DNA of 61,577 bases from Lewinellaceae bacterium (GCA_020636275.1 JACJYD010000008.1:1-61577), one strand, 5' to 3'. Positions 17,547-27,274 are shown, counted from the stretch's first letter. Numbers and translations are program-made. Notes: generated by a model not told the origin, from the letters alone.

Positions 17547-18902
17547 ATGTTTAACAAAATACTCATTGCCAATCGCGGGGAGATTGCATTGCGCATCATC
17601 CGAACCTGTCGCGAAATGGGCATTAAAACGGTGGCCATTTACTCCACAGCCGACCGCGAAAGCCTGCACGTGCGCTTCGCCGACGAAGCGGTATGCATTG
17701 GTCCGCCTGCTTCTTCCGAATCTTACCTGAGTGTGCCACGGATCATGGCCGCTGCCGAGATCACCAACGCCGACGCCATTCATCCCGGATACGGCTTCCT
17801 GGCTGAAAATGCCGACTTCGCCGAAGTTTGTGCCGAATACGGGATCAAATTTATCGGCCCTACGCCCTCTCAGATCCGGAAGATGGGCGATAAGATCACG
17901 GCCAAAGATACCATGGTCAAAGCTGGAGTACCCTGCATTCCCGGTTCCGATGGCCTGATCAAGGACATTAAACACGGGAAAAAAGTCGCCAAGGATATCG
18001 GCTACCCCGTCATCCTCAAGGCTACTGCCGGTGGTGGCGGCAAGGGCATGCGCGTGGTTTGGGATGAAAAGGAATTTGAAAAGGCCTGGGAACTCGCCCG
18101 CAAGGAAGCCAAAGCCGCTTTCGGCAACGATGGCATCTATGTAGAAAAATTTATCGAAGAACCCCGCCATATAGAGATCCAAATTGCAGGCGACCAGGAA
18201 GGTCGCGTCTGCCACCTGTCGGAACGCGAGTGCTCCATCCAGCGCCGGCACCAAAAGCTGCTGGAGGAAAGCCCCTCCCCTTTCATGACCGATGAATTGC
18301 GCGAAAAATGGGCCAGGCAGCTATCAAAGCCGGCGAAGCCATCCACTACGAAGGGGTCGGCACGGTCGAATTCCTGGTGGATAAGCACCGCAATTTCTAT
18401 TTTATGGAAATGAATACCCGGATCCAGGTAGAACATTGCGTGACGGAGGAAGTCATCGACTTCGACCTCATCAAGGAACAGATCAAGATCGCAGCGAGGC
18501 ATCCCGATCTCCGGGAAGAACTACTTCCCCACCATGCATGCTATCGAATGCCGGATCAATGCGGAAGATCCCTTCAACGACTTCCGCCCCAGCCCGGGTA
18601 AGATCACCTCGTTCCACAGTGCCAAAGGCCACGGCGTGCGCGTCGACACCCATGTCTACGCGGGGTACGTCATCCCGCCTTACTACGATTCCATGATCGC
18701 CAAACTCATCTGCCGCGCACAAACCCGGGAGGAATGCATCGCCAAAATGGAACGCGCACTGGATGAATTTATCGTCGAAGGGATCAAGACGACCGTGCCT
18801 TTCCACAAAAAACTCATGCGCGACGAAAATTTCCGCAAAGGAGACTTCCATACCGGATTCCTGAATAGTTTCACGCTGGAACCGGATAACAACAATGCCT
18901 GA
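17547..18902 (+). CDS. accC: Biotin carboxylase, interrupted by two compensating frameshifts
   Basis: AccC carboxylates biotin on AccB with ATP and bicarbonate. The coding sequence runs in frame from 17547 to about 18308 ('IANRGEIALRIIRTCREMGI', 'ATAGGGGKGMRVVW'). It then continues one frame over ('AAIKAGEAIHYEGVGTVEF', 'MEMNTRIQVEHCVTEEV') to about 18497, and returns to the first frame ('GIPISGKNYFPTMHAIECRI', 'YYDSMIAKLI') to the stop at 18902. The first break is in a run of five A (18304-18308) and is repaired by one more base. The second is one extra base near 18497. With both repaired the protein is about 451 residues, the normal size, with every conserved block present. Without repair it stops at 18413. 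Sequencing or assembly error is the likeliest cause, since the enzyme is essential for fatty-acid synthesis. Confidence 0.9.
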
Positions 18903-18917
18903 GCGTTTTGAGTTTTT

Positions 18918-19029
18918 AGTGTTGAGTCTTTAGTTTTTCAATATTAATCAAACAAATTTCGCCGCCTGAGGCTGCGAAATTTGTTTGATTAATATTGTCA
19001 CATAACCTAAAAACTAAAGACTCAACACT
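18918..19029. repeat. Nested double palindrome (mosaic palindrome inside an AT-word palindrome)
   Basis: Outer arms 18918-18938 and 19009-19029 are a perfect 21-bp inverted repeat of the word AGTGTTGAGTCTTTAGTTTTT (in two parts: AGTGTTGAGTC and TTTAGTTTTT). Inside it, 18939-18967 pairs with 18971-18999, 29 bp with one mismatch. This inner unit shares its stem and right flank with the repeat at 1421-1475. It fills most of the gap between accC and the ABC exporter. Confidence 0.88.
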
Positions 19030-19047
19030 AATCACTTACCTTTCCTT

Positions 19048-20871
19048 ATGTCCCACTATTTCCGCATCCTCCGCTTCGCACTTCCCTACCGGCGAAAGAT
19101 CTTCCTTTCAGCCCTTTTCAATATCCTGACCGTCTTCTTCTCCCTGGGCTCGATCACCATCCTGATCCCGGTGCTGAAGATCCTCTTTCAAAACACCCCG
19201 CCGACCGGAGCTCCGATCCCCTACCAGGGCCTGATCAAGCTCAAACCCTTCCTGGAAAGCCGGCTCAATTTCTACATCGGCCATTGGCTGGAAATTTACG
19301 GCCCCCAAAAAGTGCTGCTCACCATCCTCGCCGTGGCCACGGCCTTTTTCCTGTTTAAAAATTTCTTCCGCTATCTCGCCTCCGTTTCCCTTACCTATAT
19401 CAAGAATGGCGTGGAGATGGACCTGCGGAACGTCATCCATAAAAAGATCCTGACCCTCCCACCTGCCTTTTTTACCGAAAAAAGAAAAGGCGATCTGGTG
19501 GCCCGCCTCACTACCGACGTGCTGGAGATCCAATGGGCTCTGCTCAGCTCCATCCAACGCATGATCCAGGACCCCCTCATGATCTTGTCCACCCTGGTGC
19601 TGCTCATCATCCTGAGCCCGAAGCTCACCCTCTTCGTGACGATCCTGATACCCATTACCGGATTTGTGATCACGACCGTAGGGAATTCACTCAAACGCCC
19701 CTCCGCAAAAGCCAAGATCGAATCGGGAAAGTTGCTGGCTCACGTAGAAGAACACATCGGCGGTCTGCCGATCATCCAATCCTACGTAGCAGAGGATCGC
19801 GTCCAGCGCTCCTTCGAAGAAACCAATTTCCGGCACTTTTCCTTCATGAACAAAACCCTCTTCCGGCGGGAACTGTCCTCCCCCATCAGTGAAGTGCTGG
19901 GTTCAATGGTGATCATTGCCATCGTTTGGTTCGGAAGCAACCTCATTCTCAACAACGCCGCTCTGCAACCGGAGATATTCATCACCTATATCGTGCTCTT
20001 TTATCAGATCATCAACCCGGCCAAGTCGATCTCTACTGCCGTTTACGATATAAAACGGGGAGAAGCTTCCGCCGAGCGCATTCTCTCGGTGCTGGACACA
20101 CCCAATCCACTGGCCGACAAACCCGATGCACTGCCCAAAAAGAGTTTCGACCAGCACATCACCTTCCAAAAGGTCTCGTTCCGGTATCAGGAAAAATGGG
20201 TACTGCATGATATCGACCTCACCATTCCCAAGGGAAAAACCATTGCATTGGTCGGGCAATCCGGAAGCGGCAAAACCACACTGGCCAGCCTGATCAACCG
20301 CTTCTACGACCCCGTGGAAGGCGCGGTGGAAATGGACGGGATCGATATCCGCCAACTGCGCATCCACGACCTGAGAAAGCTCATCGGCTATATTTCACAG
20401 GACCCTATCCTTTTCAACGACTCGATCCGCAACAACCTCCTGCTCGGCGACGAATCGGCCACGGAAGAGGAGCTCATCGCCGCCGCCCGCATCGCCAACG
20501 CCCACGAATTTATCCTGGCCACTGAAAACGGCTACGACACCATGATCGGCGACCGGGGCATGAAACTCAGCGGCGGGCAGCGCCAACGCCTGACCATCGC
20601 CCGGGCGGTGCTGAAAAACCCGCCGATCCTCGTGCTCGACGAAGCCACCTCATCCCTCGATTCCGAATCGGAAAAACTCGTACAAGACGCCCTGGAAAAG
20701 GTCACGGCCAACCGGACGTCCATCGTCATCGCCCACCGCTTGTCCACCATTCAACATGCCGATGAGATCGTCGTATTGCGCGAAGGCAAGATCGTCGAAC
20801 GCGGCAGTCACCAGGCGCTTCTCGAACGCGGCGGGGAATACCAAAAGCTTGTGGAACTTCAAGCCTTCTAA
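19048..20871 (+). CDS. ABC transporter, ATP-binding/permease fusion (MsbA-like)
   Basis: 607 residues. An N-terminal six-helix exporter domain (about 1-330) is fused to an ABC ATPase. Walker A is 'GQSGSGKTT' (about 401-409), signature 'LSGGQRQRL' (about 507), Walker B 'ILVLDEATSSLD', and the H-loop 'VIAHRLS'. It is a half-transporter that would work as a homodimer in the inner membrane. MsbA-type lipid A flippases and multidrug exporters share this layout. The nearby lpxH and fatty-acid genes make a lipid role attractive, but the sequence does not decide it. It stands alone after a long palindrome. Confidence 0.9.
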   Translation: MSHYFRILRFALPYRRKIFLSALFNILTVFFSLGSITILIPVLKILFQNTPPTGAPIPYQGLIKLKPFLESRLNFYIGHWLEIYGPQKVLLTILAVATAFFLFKNFFRYLASVSLTYIKNGVEMDLRNVIHKKILTLPPAFFTEKRKGDLVARLTTDVLEIQWALLSSIQRMIQDPLMILSTLVLLIILSPKLTLFVTILIPITGFVITTVGNSLKRPSAKAKIESGKLLAHVEEHIGGLPIIQSYVAEDRVQRSFEETNFRHFSFMNKTLFRRELSSPISEVLGSMVIIAIVWFGSNLILNNAALQPEIFITYIVLFYQIINPAKSISTAVYDIKRGEASAERILSVLDTPNPLADKPDALPKKSFDQHITFQKVSFRYQEKWVLHDIDLTIPKGKTIALVGQSGSGKTTLASLINRFYDPVEGAVEMDGIDIRQLRIHDLRKLIGYISQDPILFNDSIRNNLLLGDESATEEELIAAARIANAHEFILATENGYDTMIGDRGMKLSGGQRQRLTIARAVLKNPPILVLDEATSSLDSESEKLVQDALEKVTANRTSIVIAHRLSTIQHADEIVVLREGKIVERGSHQALLERGGEYQKLVELQAF

Positions 20872-20928
20872 TCTCATTTTGGAGGAATCCACAGAATAGC
20901 TTACATTTATTATCTAAACCGTGTCCAT

Positions 20929-22062
20929 ATGAAATCGTTTTTCCGCATCTTTTTCCTGCTCCTGCTTACAACCGCCTGGGCACAGGCGCAGATCACCATA
21001 ACTTCCGACTATTTCCCGGGTGTTAACGACACCCTGAAAACCGCTACCGACAACATGCCCGACGGCATCGACCTCGGCACGCCGGGTGGACCGCAAACCT
21101 GGAATTTCACTTCCCTGCAATCGCCTTTTACCCTGAACACCGCCTACCTGGACGCCTCCGCGGGAGGCGCCTACAGCAGCTTCCTCAATGCCGACCTGAT
21201 GGTCGTTCTCCCCGGCAGCAATGAAGCCTACTACAATCTTTCCAACAATAAACTGGAATACCTCGGATATTACGGCACCGACCCCATCGGCCTGGGTATC
21301 GATTTGGTGGTCCGCTATTCGCCCCCGCTCATTGAGCGCCGGGCGCCGCTGAACTACCAAAACTCCTATGAAACTACCTCCAACCTGCTCCTGCCTTTTT
21401 CGGCGGATGATATTCCCGGCGGCTTCCTCGACAGCCTCCCGATCACTCCCGACTCTTTCCGCCTGCGCATCAATATCGTTCGCTCGGAAGAGGTCGACGC
21501 CTTCGGCACCCTCCAGATCCCGGGTGCTGCCTACGAAGTGCTTCGCCTGAAACGCACCGATGTCAACCAGACCCGCCTCGATGCCAAATTGCCGTTCGTC
21601 AACTGGGTCGATGTTACGGACCTGGTGCCCGCCAATCCGTTCCTGGGCGAAACGACAACCAAATCTTACATCTACTTCTCCAACCAGGCTAAAGAGCCCA
21701 TCGCCTCGGTCTCCGTCGATCCGGCTACCGACAACCCGCTCCGCGCCGAATACAAAGTAGTGGACGAGGTCGTCAACGCCAATATTTCCCTCTCCAACCA
21801 GCAACCCAGTCTCTTCGCATTTCCTAACCCGTCCTACGGCGAAGTGCGGTTTGACCTGCAAAATCTAAGCCCCGGCAACTACCAGATCAAGATCTACAAT
21901 ATCCTGGGCATGGAAGTCTGGAAACAGGAATTCTGGGTGGCCGGAACCAAATCCCTCAAGGTCAACCTGGCTGAATTGAATAAAGGCGCCTATCTGTATA
22001 GCCTGGTCAATTCGAAAGGAAAAACCCTGGCTACCAAGCGACTGCTGATCGTACGGCCCTAA
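20929..22062 (+). CDS. Secreted protein with T9SS type A sorting domain
   Basis: 377 residues. Signal peptide 'MKSFFRIFFLLLLTTAWAQA'. The central 270 residues are beta-rich with no recognised family. They include 'YFPGVNDTLKTATDNMPDGI' near the N-terminus, a motif I cannot place. The last 80 residues are a type A sorting domain: 'FAFPNPSYGEVRFDL', 'YQIKIYNILGMEVWK', 'LNKGAYLYSLVNSKGK' and 'TKRLLIV'. That domain sends the protein through the outer membrane by T9SS. It follows the ABC gene by 57 bases with no clear terminator between, so co-transcription is possible. Confidence 0.82.
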   Translation: MKSFFRIFFLLLLTTAWAQAQITITSDYFPGVNDTLKTATDNMPDGIDLGTPGGPQTWNFTSLQSPFTLNTAYLDASAGGAYSSFLNADLMVVLPGSNEAYYNLSNNKLEYLGYYGTDPIGLGIDLVVRYSPPLIERRAPLNYQNSYETTSNLLLPFSADDIPGGFLDSLPITPDSFRLRINIVRSEEVDAFGTLQIPGAAYEVLRLKRTDVNQTRLDAKLPFVNWVDVTDLVPANPFLGETTTKSYIYFSNQAKEPIASVSVDPATDNPLRAEYKVVDEVVNANISLSNQQPSLFAFPNPSYGEVRFDLQNLSPGNYQIKIYNILGMEVWKQEFWVAGTKSLKVNLAELNKGAYLYSLVNSKGKTLATKRLLIVRP

Positions 22063-22171
22063 GAAAAGAGTTCTTAAAAAAAGGTTAATCTTATTGCGCT
22101 CCTGCATCCTTTTTTCAGGGAGATCGTCTCTGGTTTGGTTTTATATCCATCTTCATAAAAAATCAAATCAA

Positions 22172-22747
22172 ATGAAACGATCCCTTCTGATTGTAGTCCT
22201 GATGGGCGCAGCACTCACCCTGGCACAAGCACAGGCAGACGAAACCTTATTTAACAAAAGTGGCCTGGGTCTGACCGGCGCCTGGGGTGGCTGGAACACC
22301 GGCGTCGCCGTATTCGGCGACCAGCCCGCCCTGACCAAAGGCGGATTCGGCGGACTGGAGTTCGGCAAAAACCTCTTCATCGGCTGGGCCGGCCAAAAGA
22401 CCGTTAACCGCTTGCCGTTCGCCAGCGAGCAACCGAGCCGGTTCGGATTTGATTACGGAGGACTTCTTGTGGGCTATGCTCCCGGCGCCAGAAATGCTAT
22501 CCACCCGCAATTCGGCCTGCTTATCGGAGGTGGTGAGGCCCGGGTAGAAAATGTGGGCAGCGATGCCGTATGGGTGATCCAACCCTCTCTTGGCGTCGAA
22601 CTAAACGTGTTCCGCTGGTTCCGGATCGGAGTAGAAGGCGGCTACCGCTACTTCTCCAATTCCAATATACCCGATTACACCGATCAGGATTTTTCCAATT
22701 TCTACGGCCAACTCCGGCTGAAATTCGGCTGGTCCTGGGGGAAATAA
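22172..22747 (+). CDS. Predicted outer-membrane beta-barrel protein
   Basis: 191 residues from ATG 22172 (signal peptide 'MKRSLLIVVLMGAALTLAQA'). The frame is open from 22094, but upstream codons lack similarity. The mature part is Gly- and aromatic-rich with alternating hydrophobic strands ('LGLTGAWGGWNTGVAVFG', 'FGFDYGGLLVGYAPG', 'RIGVEGGYRYFSN') and ends in 'YGQLRLKFGWSWGK', close to the aromatic terminal strand of barrels. No enzyme motif is seen. The role is unknown. It ends 2 bases before a two-way terminator. Confidence 0.7.
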   Translation: MKRSLLIVVLMGAALTLAQAQADETLFNKSGLGLTGAWGGWNTGVAVFGDQPALTKGGFGGLEFGKNLFIGWAGQKTVNRLPFASEQPSRFGFDYGGLLVGYAPGARNAIHPQFGLLIGGGEARVENVGSDAVWVIQPSLGVELNVFRWFRIGVEGGYRYFSNSNIPDYTDQDFSNFYGQLRLKFGWSWGK

Positions 22748-22749
22748 GT

Positions 22750-22780
22750 AAAAAGGCCAGGCATCGCGCCTGGCCTTTTT
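22750..22780. terminator. Bidirectional terminator
   Basis: A 13-bp perfect stem AAAAAGGCCAGGC (22750-22762) pairs with GCCTGGCCTTTTT (22768-22780), loop of 5. It sits between converging genes and touches the stop codon of the TetR gene. Confidence 0.9.
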
Positions 22781-23460
22781 TATTTGCCGTCGATCAGGCC
22801 GAATGCGAAGAAACGCAACAATTCTACCAACTGCCCGACCTCGCGCTTTTCCACCTCCACTTCCGTCAGAGAAGGCAAATGCTGGGAAAAGTAAAGATGC
22901 TGACTCGCCATTTCGAGCAGGTTGCTGGCCAGGGACCGCGGATATGGAAAATCGGGCCGGATCTCCTGGATAAACCCGGCGATCTGCTTGCTCAAAGCCT
23001 TGTAGGACAGGAAAAAACCATCCCGGTTTTCTTTGTCCACCTCCTTTATATGATAGGCTTTGGTCGCTTCCGACACGACGATGCGGTGCAACACCTCCGA
23101 ATTAACAAATTCGATCGAAGGGCGAGCCTGGGTACAGTCGACGATCGCCTGGATCGCAATCTCCAGCTTTTCCCGCGGATCCTGGATATTCATGGTCCGA
23201 AACTCGATCCGGAAACGCATCCACTCCCAATACCAGGAAGCCAGATACACCAGGAGAAGATGCTTATTTTCAAAGTACCGGTAGATGGAAGCCTCCGTGG
23301 AGCCGATCCGCTCCGCCAGTTTTTTAAAAGTAAAGGCCTCGAATCCGATCTCGTCGATCAGAAAAATGCTGTGTTCTATGATCTGTCTGCCCAATCGGGT
23401 ATCCTGGGGGTCTCGCAAATAGAGCTTCTCGTTGAGCTTCACCTGGATACTGACTGCCAT
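22780..23460 (-). CDS. TetR/AcrR family transcriptional regulator
   Basis: 226 residues from ATG 23460 ('MAVSIQVKLNEKLYLRDP'). The frame extends to 23487 but adds only nine residues. The DNA-binding helix-turn-helix is at about 20-70: 'IDEIGFEAFTFKKLAERIGS' then 'TEASIYRYFENKHLLLVYLA', the classic TetR signature. The C-terminal ligand/dimer part is helical and not assignable. There is no obvious target next door: the neighbour upstream is the sigma factor gene on the same strand. It could control itself. Confidence 0.88.
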   Translation of the reverse strand: MAVSIQVKLNEKLYLRDPQDTRLGRQIIEHSIFLIDEIGFEAFTFKKLAERIGSTEASIYRYFENKHLLLVYLASWYWEWMRFRIEFRTMNIQDPREKLEIAIQAIVDCTQARPSIEFVNSEVLHRIVVSEATKAYHIKEVDKENRDGFFLSYKALSKQIAGFIQEIRPDFPYPRSLASNLLEMASQHLYFSQHLPSLTEVEVEKREVGQLVELLRFFAFGLIDGK

Positions 23461-23500
23461 AATTCCTTTTTTTTCAAAAATATACAATACTTAAACGCAA

Positions 23501-23523
23501 TAAGATCTCTGACATAATTAATA
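23501..23523. repeat. Partial copy of the mosaic palindrome left flank
   Basis: TAAGATCTCTGACATAATTA matches the left flank of the repeats at 1394 and 53406 with one change in its first 20 bases, but the GC stem and right half are missing. It is a truncated member of the family. Confidence 0.6.
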
Positions 23524-23552
23524 TTCAGATGCCCCTCACCCACCTGATCCCC

Positions 23553-23587
23553 GAAAAAAAACTGGGGAGCGCCAATGGCCTCCCCAG
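23553..23587 (-). terminator. Intrinsic terminator after the ECF sigma gene
   Basis: On the minus strand CTGGGGAG (23587-23580) pairs with CTCCCCAG (23569-23562) and is followed by eight T. It lies about 80 bases after the sigma factor stop. The 8-base arms AATTGCGG/CCGCAATT at 23626-23658 form a second weaker hairpin right at the stop. Confidence 0.75.
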
Positions 23588-23667
23588 CTATACATCCCAA
23601 TTGAATAGAGAACACCAAATTAATCAATAATTGCGGACCGGCTTTTAATCGACCCGCAATTACAAAA

Positions 23668-24171
23668 TTATTTATACCAGGCCTGTAACCGCTCTTTGAG
23701 CCGTTTTCTGGCAAAATGGATACGACTCTTCACCGTACCCAGGGGAATGCCCAGTTCTTCTGCGATCTCCTCGTATTGAAAACCCTGGTACTGCATCAGG
23801 AAAGGGATTCGAAGAGGGGCTTCCAGGGCATCAATCGCTGCCTGAAGTTCCTCCATCGTCATTCTCCCTTCTCCCCGGTTGCTCTCCGTGCGGGTCGAAT
23901 TCAGCAAAAAATCGTTTTCCGTGTAGTCAAATACCGCTTGCTGACGCTTTTTCCGCCGGTACTCGTTGATGAAGGTATTCCGCATGATCGTCATCAACCA
24001 TGCCTTCAAATTGGTAGCCGGGTGAAAATGGTCGCGGTAGCGGAATGCCTTGTAGGCTGTCTCCTGATAGAGGTCCTGCGCAGCTTCTTCGTCTTTGGTC
24101 AAACTGAGCGCAAAGGCTTTCAGCCTGGGCTCCATCTTCATAAATTTGTAACTGAACTCAATCTGTGTCAT
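23668..24171 (-). CDS. ECF-type RNA polymerase sigma factor
   Basis: 167 residues from ATG 24171 ('MTQIEFSYKFMKMEPRL'). Region 2 has 'DEEAAQDLYQETAYKAFRY' and 'NLKAWLMTIMRNTFINEYRR'. Region 4 has 'RIPFLMQYQGFQYEEIAEEL' and 'GIPLGTVKSRIHFARKRLKE', which bind the -10 and -35 elements respectively. It directs RNA polymerase to a small regulon. No anti-sigma gene is adjacent, a common situation for this RpoE-like group in Bacteroidota. It is divergent from the M16 protease gene, and the gap holds an inverted repeat at 24214-24237. Confidence 0.93.
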   Translation of the reverse strand: MTQIEFSYKFMKMEPRLKAFALSLTKDEEAAQDLYQETAYKAFRYRDHFHPATNLKAWLMTIMRNTFINEYRRKKRQQAVFDYTENDFLLNSTRTESNRGEGRMTMEELQAAIDALEAPLRIPFLMQYQGFQYEEIAEELGIPLGTVKSRIHFARKRLKERLQAWYK

Positions 24172-24213
24172 AACTCCACCTTTAACCAAAGTATAGGGTT
24201 ACATTTTGATAGC

Positions 24214-24237
24214 TTTACTATTATTATACATAGTAAA
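24214..24237. promoter_or_regulatory. Inverted repeat in the sigma factor/M16 intergenic region
   Basis: TTTACTAT (24214-24221) and ATAGTAAA (24230-24237) form a perfect 8-bp dyad with an 8-base AT-rich spacer. It lies 43 bases upstream of the sigma gene and 155 upstream of the M16 gene. An operator is possible; nothing proves it. Confidence 0.35.
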
Positions 24238-24391
24238 CCACCTGTTTTGAAAAAAGTTGCCACCGGTAAAAAAATTTTCAATTTTTATTGCCCGTGGAAC
24301 ATTTTCACTTCTCATCCACTTTTAATGAAGTATGTTTTCAATTATTGAGATCCGAAGGAAACACCCCGGACCTATAAATCCTTTTTTCTTT

Positions 24392-27271
24392 ATGACGAAT
24401 CAAGTACCTGCTTCCCCCATCGAATTTCAAACCGTTCCGGGCGATCCGATGGAGGTAAAAATGTATACCCTCTCCAACGGGATGAAGCTCTACCTCAGTG
24501 TCAACACCGACGAACCCCGGGTCTTTACCAATATTGCCGTGCGAGCCGGTTCGAAACACGATCCCGCCGAAACTACCGGCCTGGCCCATTACCTGGAACA
24601 TATGCTCTTCAAAGGCACCAGCCGGATCGCCTCGATCGACTGGGAAAAGGAAAAAGCCCTCCTCCAGCAGATCTCCGACCTCTATGAGCAACACCGCTTC
24701 GAAACCGACCCCAAAAAGCGAAAGGAGATCTACGCCGAGATCGACCGCGTATCCGCCGAAGCAGCCCACTATGCCGCTGCCAATGAGTACGATAAAATGG
24801 TGAGTTCCCTGGGCGCCAAGAACACCAATGCCTACACCTGGGTCGAACAAACCGTCTATGTAAATGACGTTCCCTCCAATGAACTGGAACGCTGGATGGA
24901 ATTGGAAAGCGAGCGTTTCCGCATGCTGGTGCTCCGGCTCTTCCACACCGAGCTCGAAACGGTTTACGAAGAGTTCAACATCAGCCAGGATAACGACTTC
25001 CGCAAAGTGTACAAGGTGGTGAGCGAAACCCTCTTTCCCGACCACCCTTACGGCACCCAAATGACCATCGGCAAGGGAGAGCACCTGAAAAGCCCTTCCC
25101 ACGTAAAGATCCACGAGTATTTCAGCACCTACTACGTGCCCAATAACATGGCCCTGGTCCTGGCCGGTGATTTCGACCCCGAACAAGCCGTTCTGCTGGC
25201 TGAAAAATACTTCGGCAGCTATTCCCCAAAAACCGTTCCTCCATTCAGCTACCAGCCGCAGCCCGAGCTCAATGCCCCCGTCCACAAGGAGGTCTTCGGA
25301 CAGGAAGCTGCCTACGTTGAGATCTCCTGGCGTTTTGACGGCGCCGGAAGCAAAGACGGCCTGATGTTGCCCTTAATCCGCAGCATGCTCTACAACCGGC
25401 GCGCCGGGATCATGGACCTCGATCTGGTGCAGAAACAACGCCTGCTCGAAGCCAGCGCCTCTGCTACCACCTACGAAGATTATTCCATCTTCCGCCTCTA
25501 CGGGAAGCCCCGAAACGGACAGACCCTGGAAGAAGTCGAACAACTCCTCCTCGACCAGGTCCAAACCCTGAAAAACGGCGATTTCGAAGACTGGCTCCCC
25601 GAAGCCGTCATCAAAGACTTCAAACTCTCCCGGATGCGCCGCCATGAATCCAACGCCGCACAGGTCAACGCGATGACCAATACCTTTATACTCGGCGTGC
25701 CCTGGGAAAAATACGTCACCCAACTCGACGACATGGCCCGTATTTCCAAGGCAGACATTACCCAATACGTGGCGGAACACCTCAAAGACAATTTCGTCTG
25801 CATCTACAAACGCACCGGTGAGGACCCCGGCGTGATGAAAGTGGAAAAACCCAGCATTACGCCCGTGTCCGTCAACCGCAGCGCCGTGTCGGATTTTGCC
25901 CAAAAATTCCTTCAAAAGCAGTCGCCCCACGTCGAACCGGTCTTCCTGAATTACGAAGCCCAGATCCATAACCGGACCCTGGCCAATGGCATTCCGCTGG
26001 CTTACATCCACAACACGACCAATCCCACTTTTGTACTGGATTACATTCTGGAGATGGGGAAGAACCACGACCCCATGCTCGCCCTGGCCATTTCGTATCT
26101 GCCCTACCTCGGCACCGAGCAATATACGCCCGAGCAACTCAAGCAGGCTTTCTTCCGGCTCGGATTGGCCTTCAATGTCTCCGTTTCCAATGAGCGCATG
26201 TACGTCACCCTCAGCGGACTGGATGAATCGTTCGAAGAAGGCGTCAAACTTTTCGAACACCTGCTGAAAAACGTCAAAGCCGAACCCGAGGCGCTTAAAA
26301 ACCTGGTGGCCGACATTCTCGAGCAACGCATCAACTCTACCAAGGACAAACGGGTCATCCTTCGCCAGGCCCTGTTCAATTATGCCAAACACGGTGCGAA
26401 AAATCCCTTCTCCGACAAGATCCCGGAGGAAACGCTCAAGGCCATTCAACCCGGGGAACTGGTCCAACGCCTCCAATCGCTGACCAGCTTCGAGCACGAC
26501 GCCTTCTACTACGGATCCCTCCCGCATGACCAGGTGGCATCGATCCTGGACCGGCTGCACCAGACGCCGGCCAGTTTGCAGCCCATTGCCGATTCGGTCA
26601 GGTATCCCGAACTCCCCACCGATCAACCCCAGGTCTTGTTTGTCGATTTCCCGATGGTGCAGGCCGAAATGCTCTGGCTGTCGAAAGGCACCCCCGAGTT
26701 CAATCTGGACGAACACATCCTTTCCAACCTCTACAATGAGTACTTTGGATACGGATTGTCGTCCATCGTTTTCCAGGAGATCCGGGAATCCAAAGCGCTG
26801 GCCTATGCCACCTATGCCCATTACTCCTCTCCTTCTTTCCGCGATATGGCCCACTACCTTCAGGCTTATGTAGGCACTCAGACCGACAAGATCGCCGATG
26901 CCGTGCCGGCCATGATGGATATTGTGGAGAACATGCCGGTCTCGGAACCCCAGATCGAACACGCCCGCCAGTCGATCCTCCGCAAGATCGAAACGGACCG
27001 GGTCACCAAGGACGATATCTTCTGGAACTACCGCCTCGCCAAACAGCGGGGTCTCGATCGCGACGTGCGCCGGGACATTTACGAACGCATGCAATCCATC
27101 ACCCCGGAGGACCTGATCGATTTCCATAAACAAAAGGTCCGCGGCCGGAAATTCAACCTGCTCGTACTCGGCAGTAAAGACAAGATCGACCTGGACTACC
27201 TGGCGAGCTTCGGCCCCGTCCGGGAACTGAGCCTGACCGATATATTTGGGTTCGAAGTGAATGCCATTTAA
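24392..27271 (+). CDS. M16 family zinc metallopeptidase (insulinase-type)
   Basis: 959 residues from ATG 24392 ('MTNQVPASPIEF'). The zinc site is the inverted motif HxxEH in 'LAHYLEHMLFKGT' (about residues 68-72), and the third ligand is the Glu in 'ELETVYEEFNIS' (about 195). Two M16 repeats are evident. The second (from about 540) keeps the fold but not the HxxEH, as is usual. No signal peptide is seen, so it is probably cytoplasmic or periplasmic by another route. It would degrade peptides in an enclosed chamber. A terminator follows 4 bases after the stop, before the next gene. Confidence 0.93.
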   Translation: MTNQVPASPIEFQTVPGDPMEVKMYTLSNGMKLYLSVNTDEPRVFTNIAVRAGSKHDPAETTGLAHYLEHMLFKGTSRIASIDWEKEKALLQQISDLYEQHRFETDPKKRKEIYAEIDRVSAEAAHYAAANEYDKMVSSLGAKNTNAYTWVEQTVYVNDVPSNELERWMELESERFRMLVLRLFHTELETVYEEFNISQDNDFRKVYKVVSETLFPDHPYGTQMTIGKGEHLKSPSHVKIHEYFSTYYVPNNMALVLAGDFDPEQAVLLAEKYFGSYSPKTVPPFSYQPQPELNAPVHKEVFGQEAAYVEISWRFDGAGSKDGLMLPLIRSMLYNRRAGIMDLDLVQKQRLLEASASATTYEDYSIFRLYGKPRNGQTLEEVEQLLLDQVQTLKNGDFEDWLPEAVIKDFKLSRMRRHESNAAQVNAMTNTFILGVPWEKYVTQLDDMARISKADITQYVAEHLKDNFVCIYKRTGEDPGVMKVEKPSITPVSVNRSAVSDFAQKFLQKQSPHVEPVFLNYEAQIHNRTLANGIPLAYIHNTTNPTFVLDYILEMGKNHDPMLALAISYLPYLGTEQYTPEQLKQAFFRLGLAFNVSVSNERMYVTLSGLDESFEEGVKLFEHLLKNVKAEPEALKNLVADILEQRINSTKDKRVILRQALFNYAKHGAKNPFSDKIPEETLKAIQPGELVQRLQSLTSFEHDAFYYGSLPHDQVASILDRLHQTPASLQPIADSVRYPELPTDQPQVLFVDFPMVQAEMLWLSKGTPEFNLDEHILSNLYNEYFGYGLSSIVFQEIRESKALAYATYAHYSSPSFRDMAHYLQAYVGTQTDKIADAVPAMMDIVENMPVSEPQIEHARQSILRKIETDRVTKDDIFWNYRLAKQRGLDRDVRRDIYERMQSITPEDLIDFHKQKVRGRKFNLLVLGSKDKIDLDYLASFGPVRELSLTDIFGFEVNAI

Positions 27272-27274
27272 ACT

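Noticed and set aside
18304..18308. Programmed -1 frameshift in accC as the sole explanation
   Set aside because: A second shift of the opposite sense is needed 190 bases later, so error or decay explains the pair more simply.
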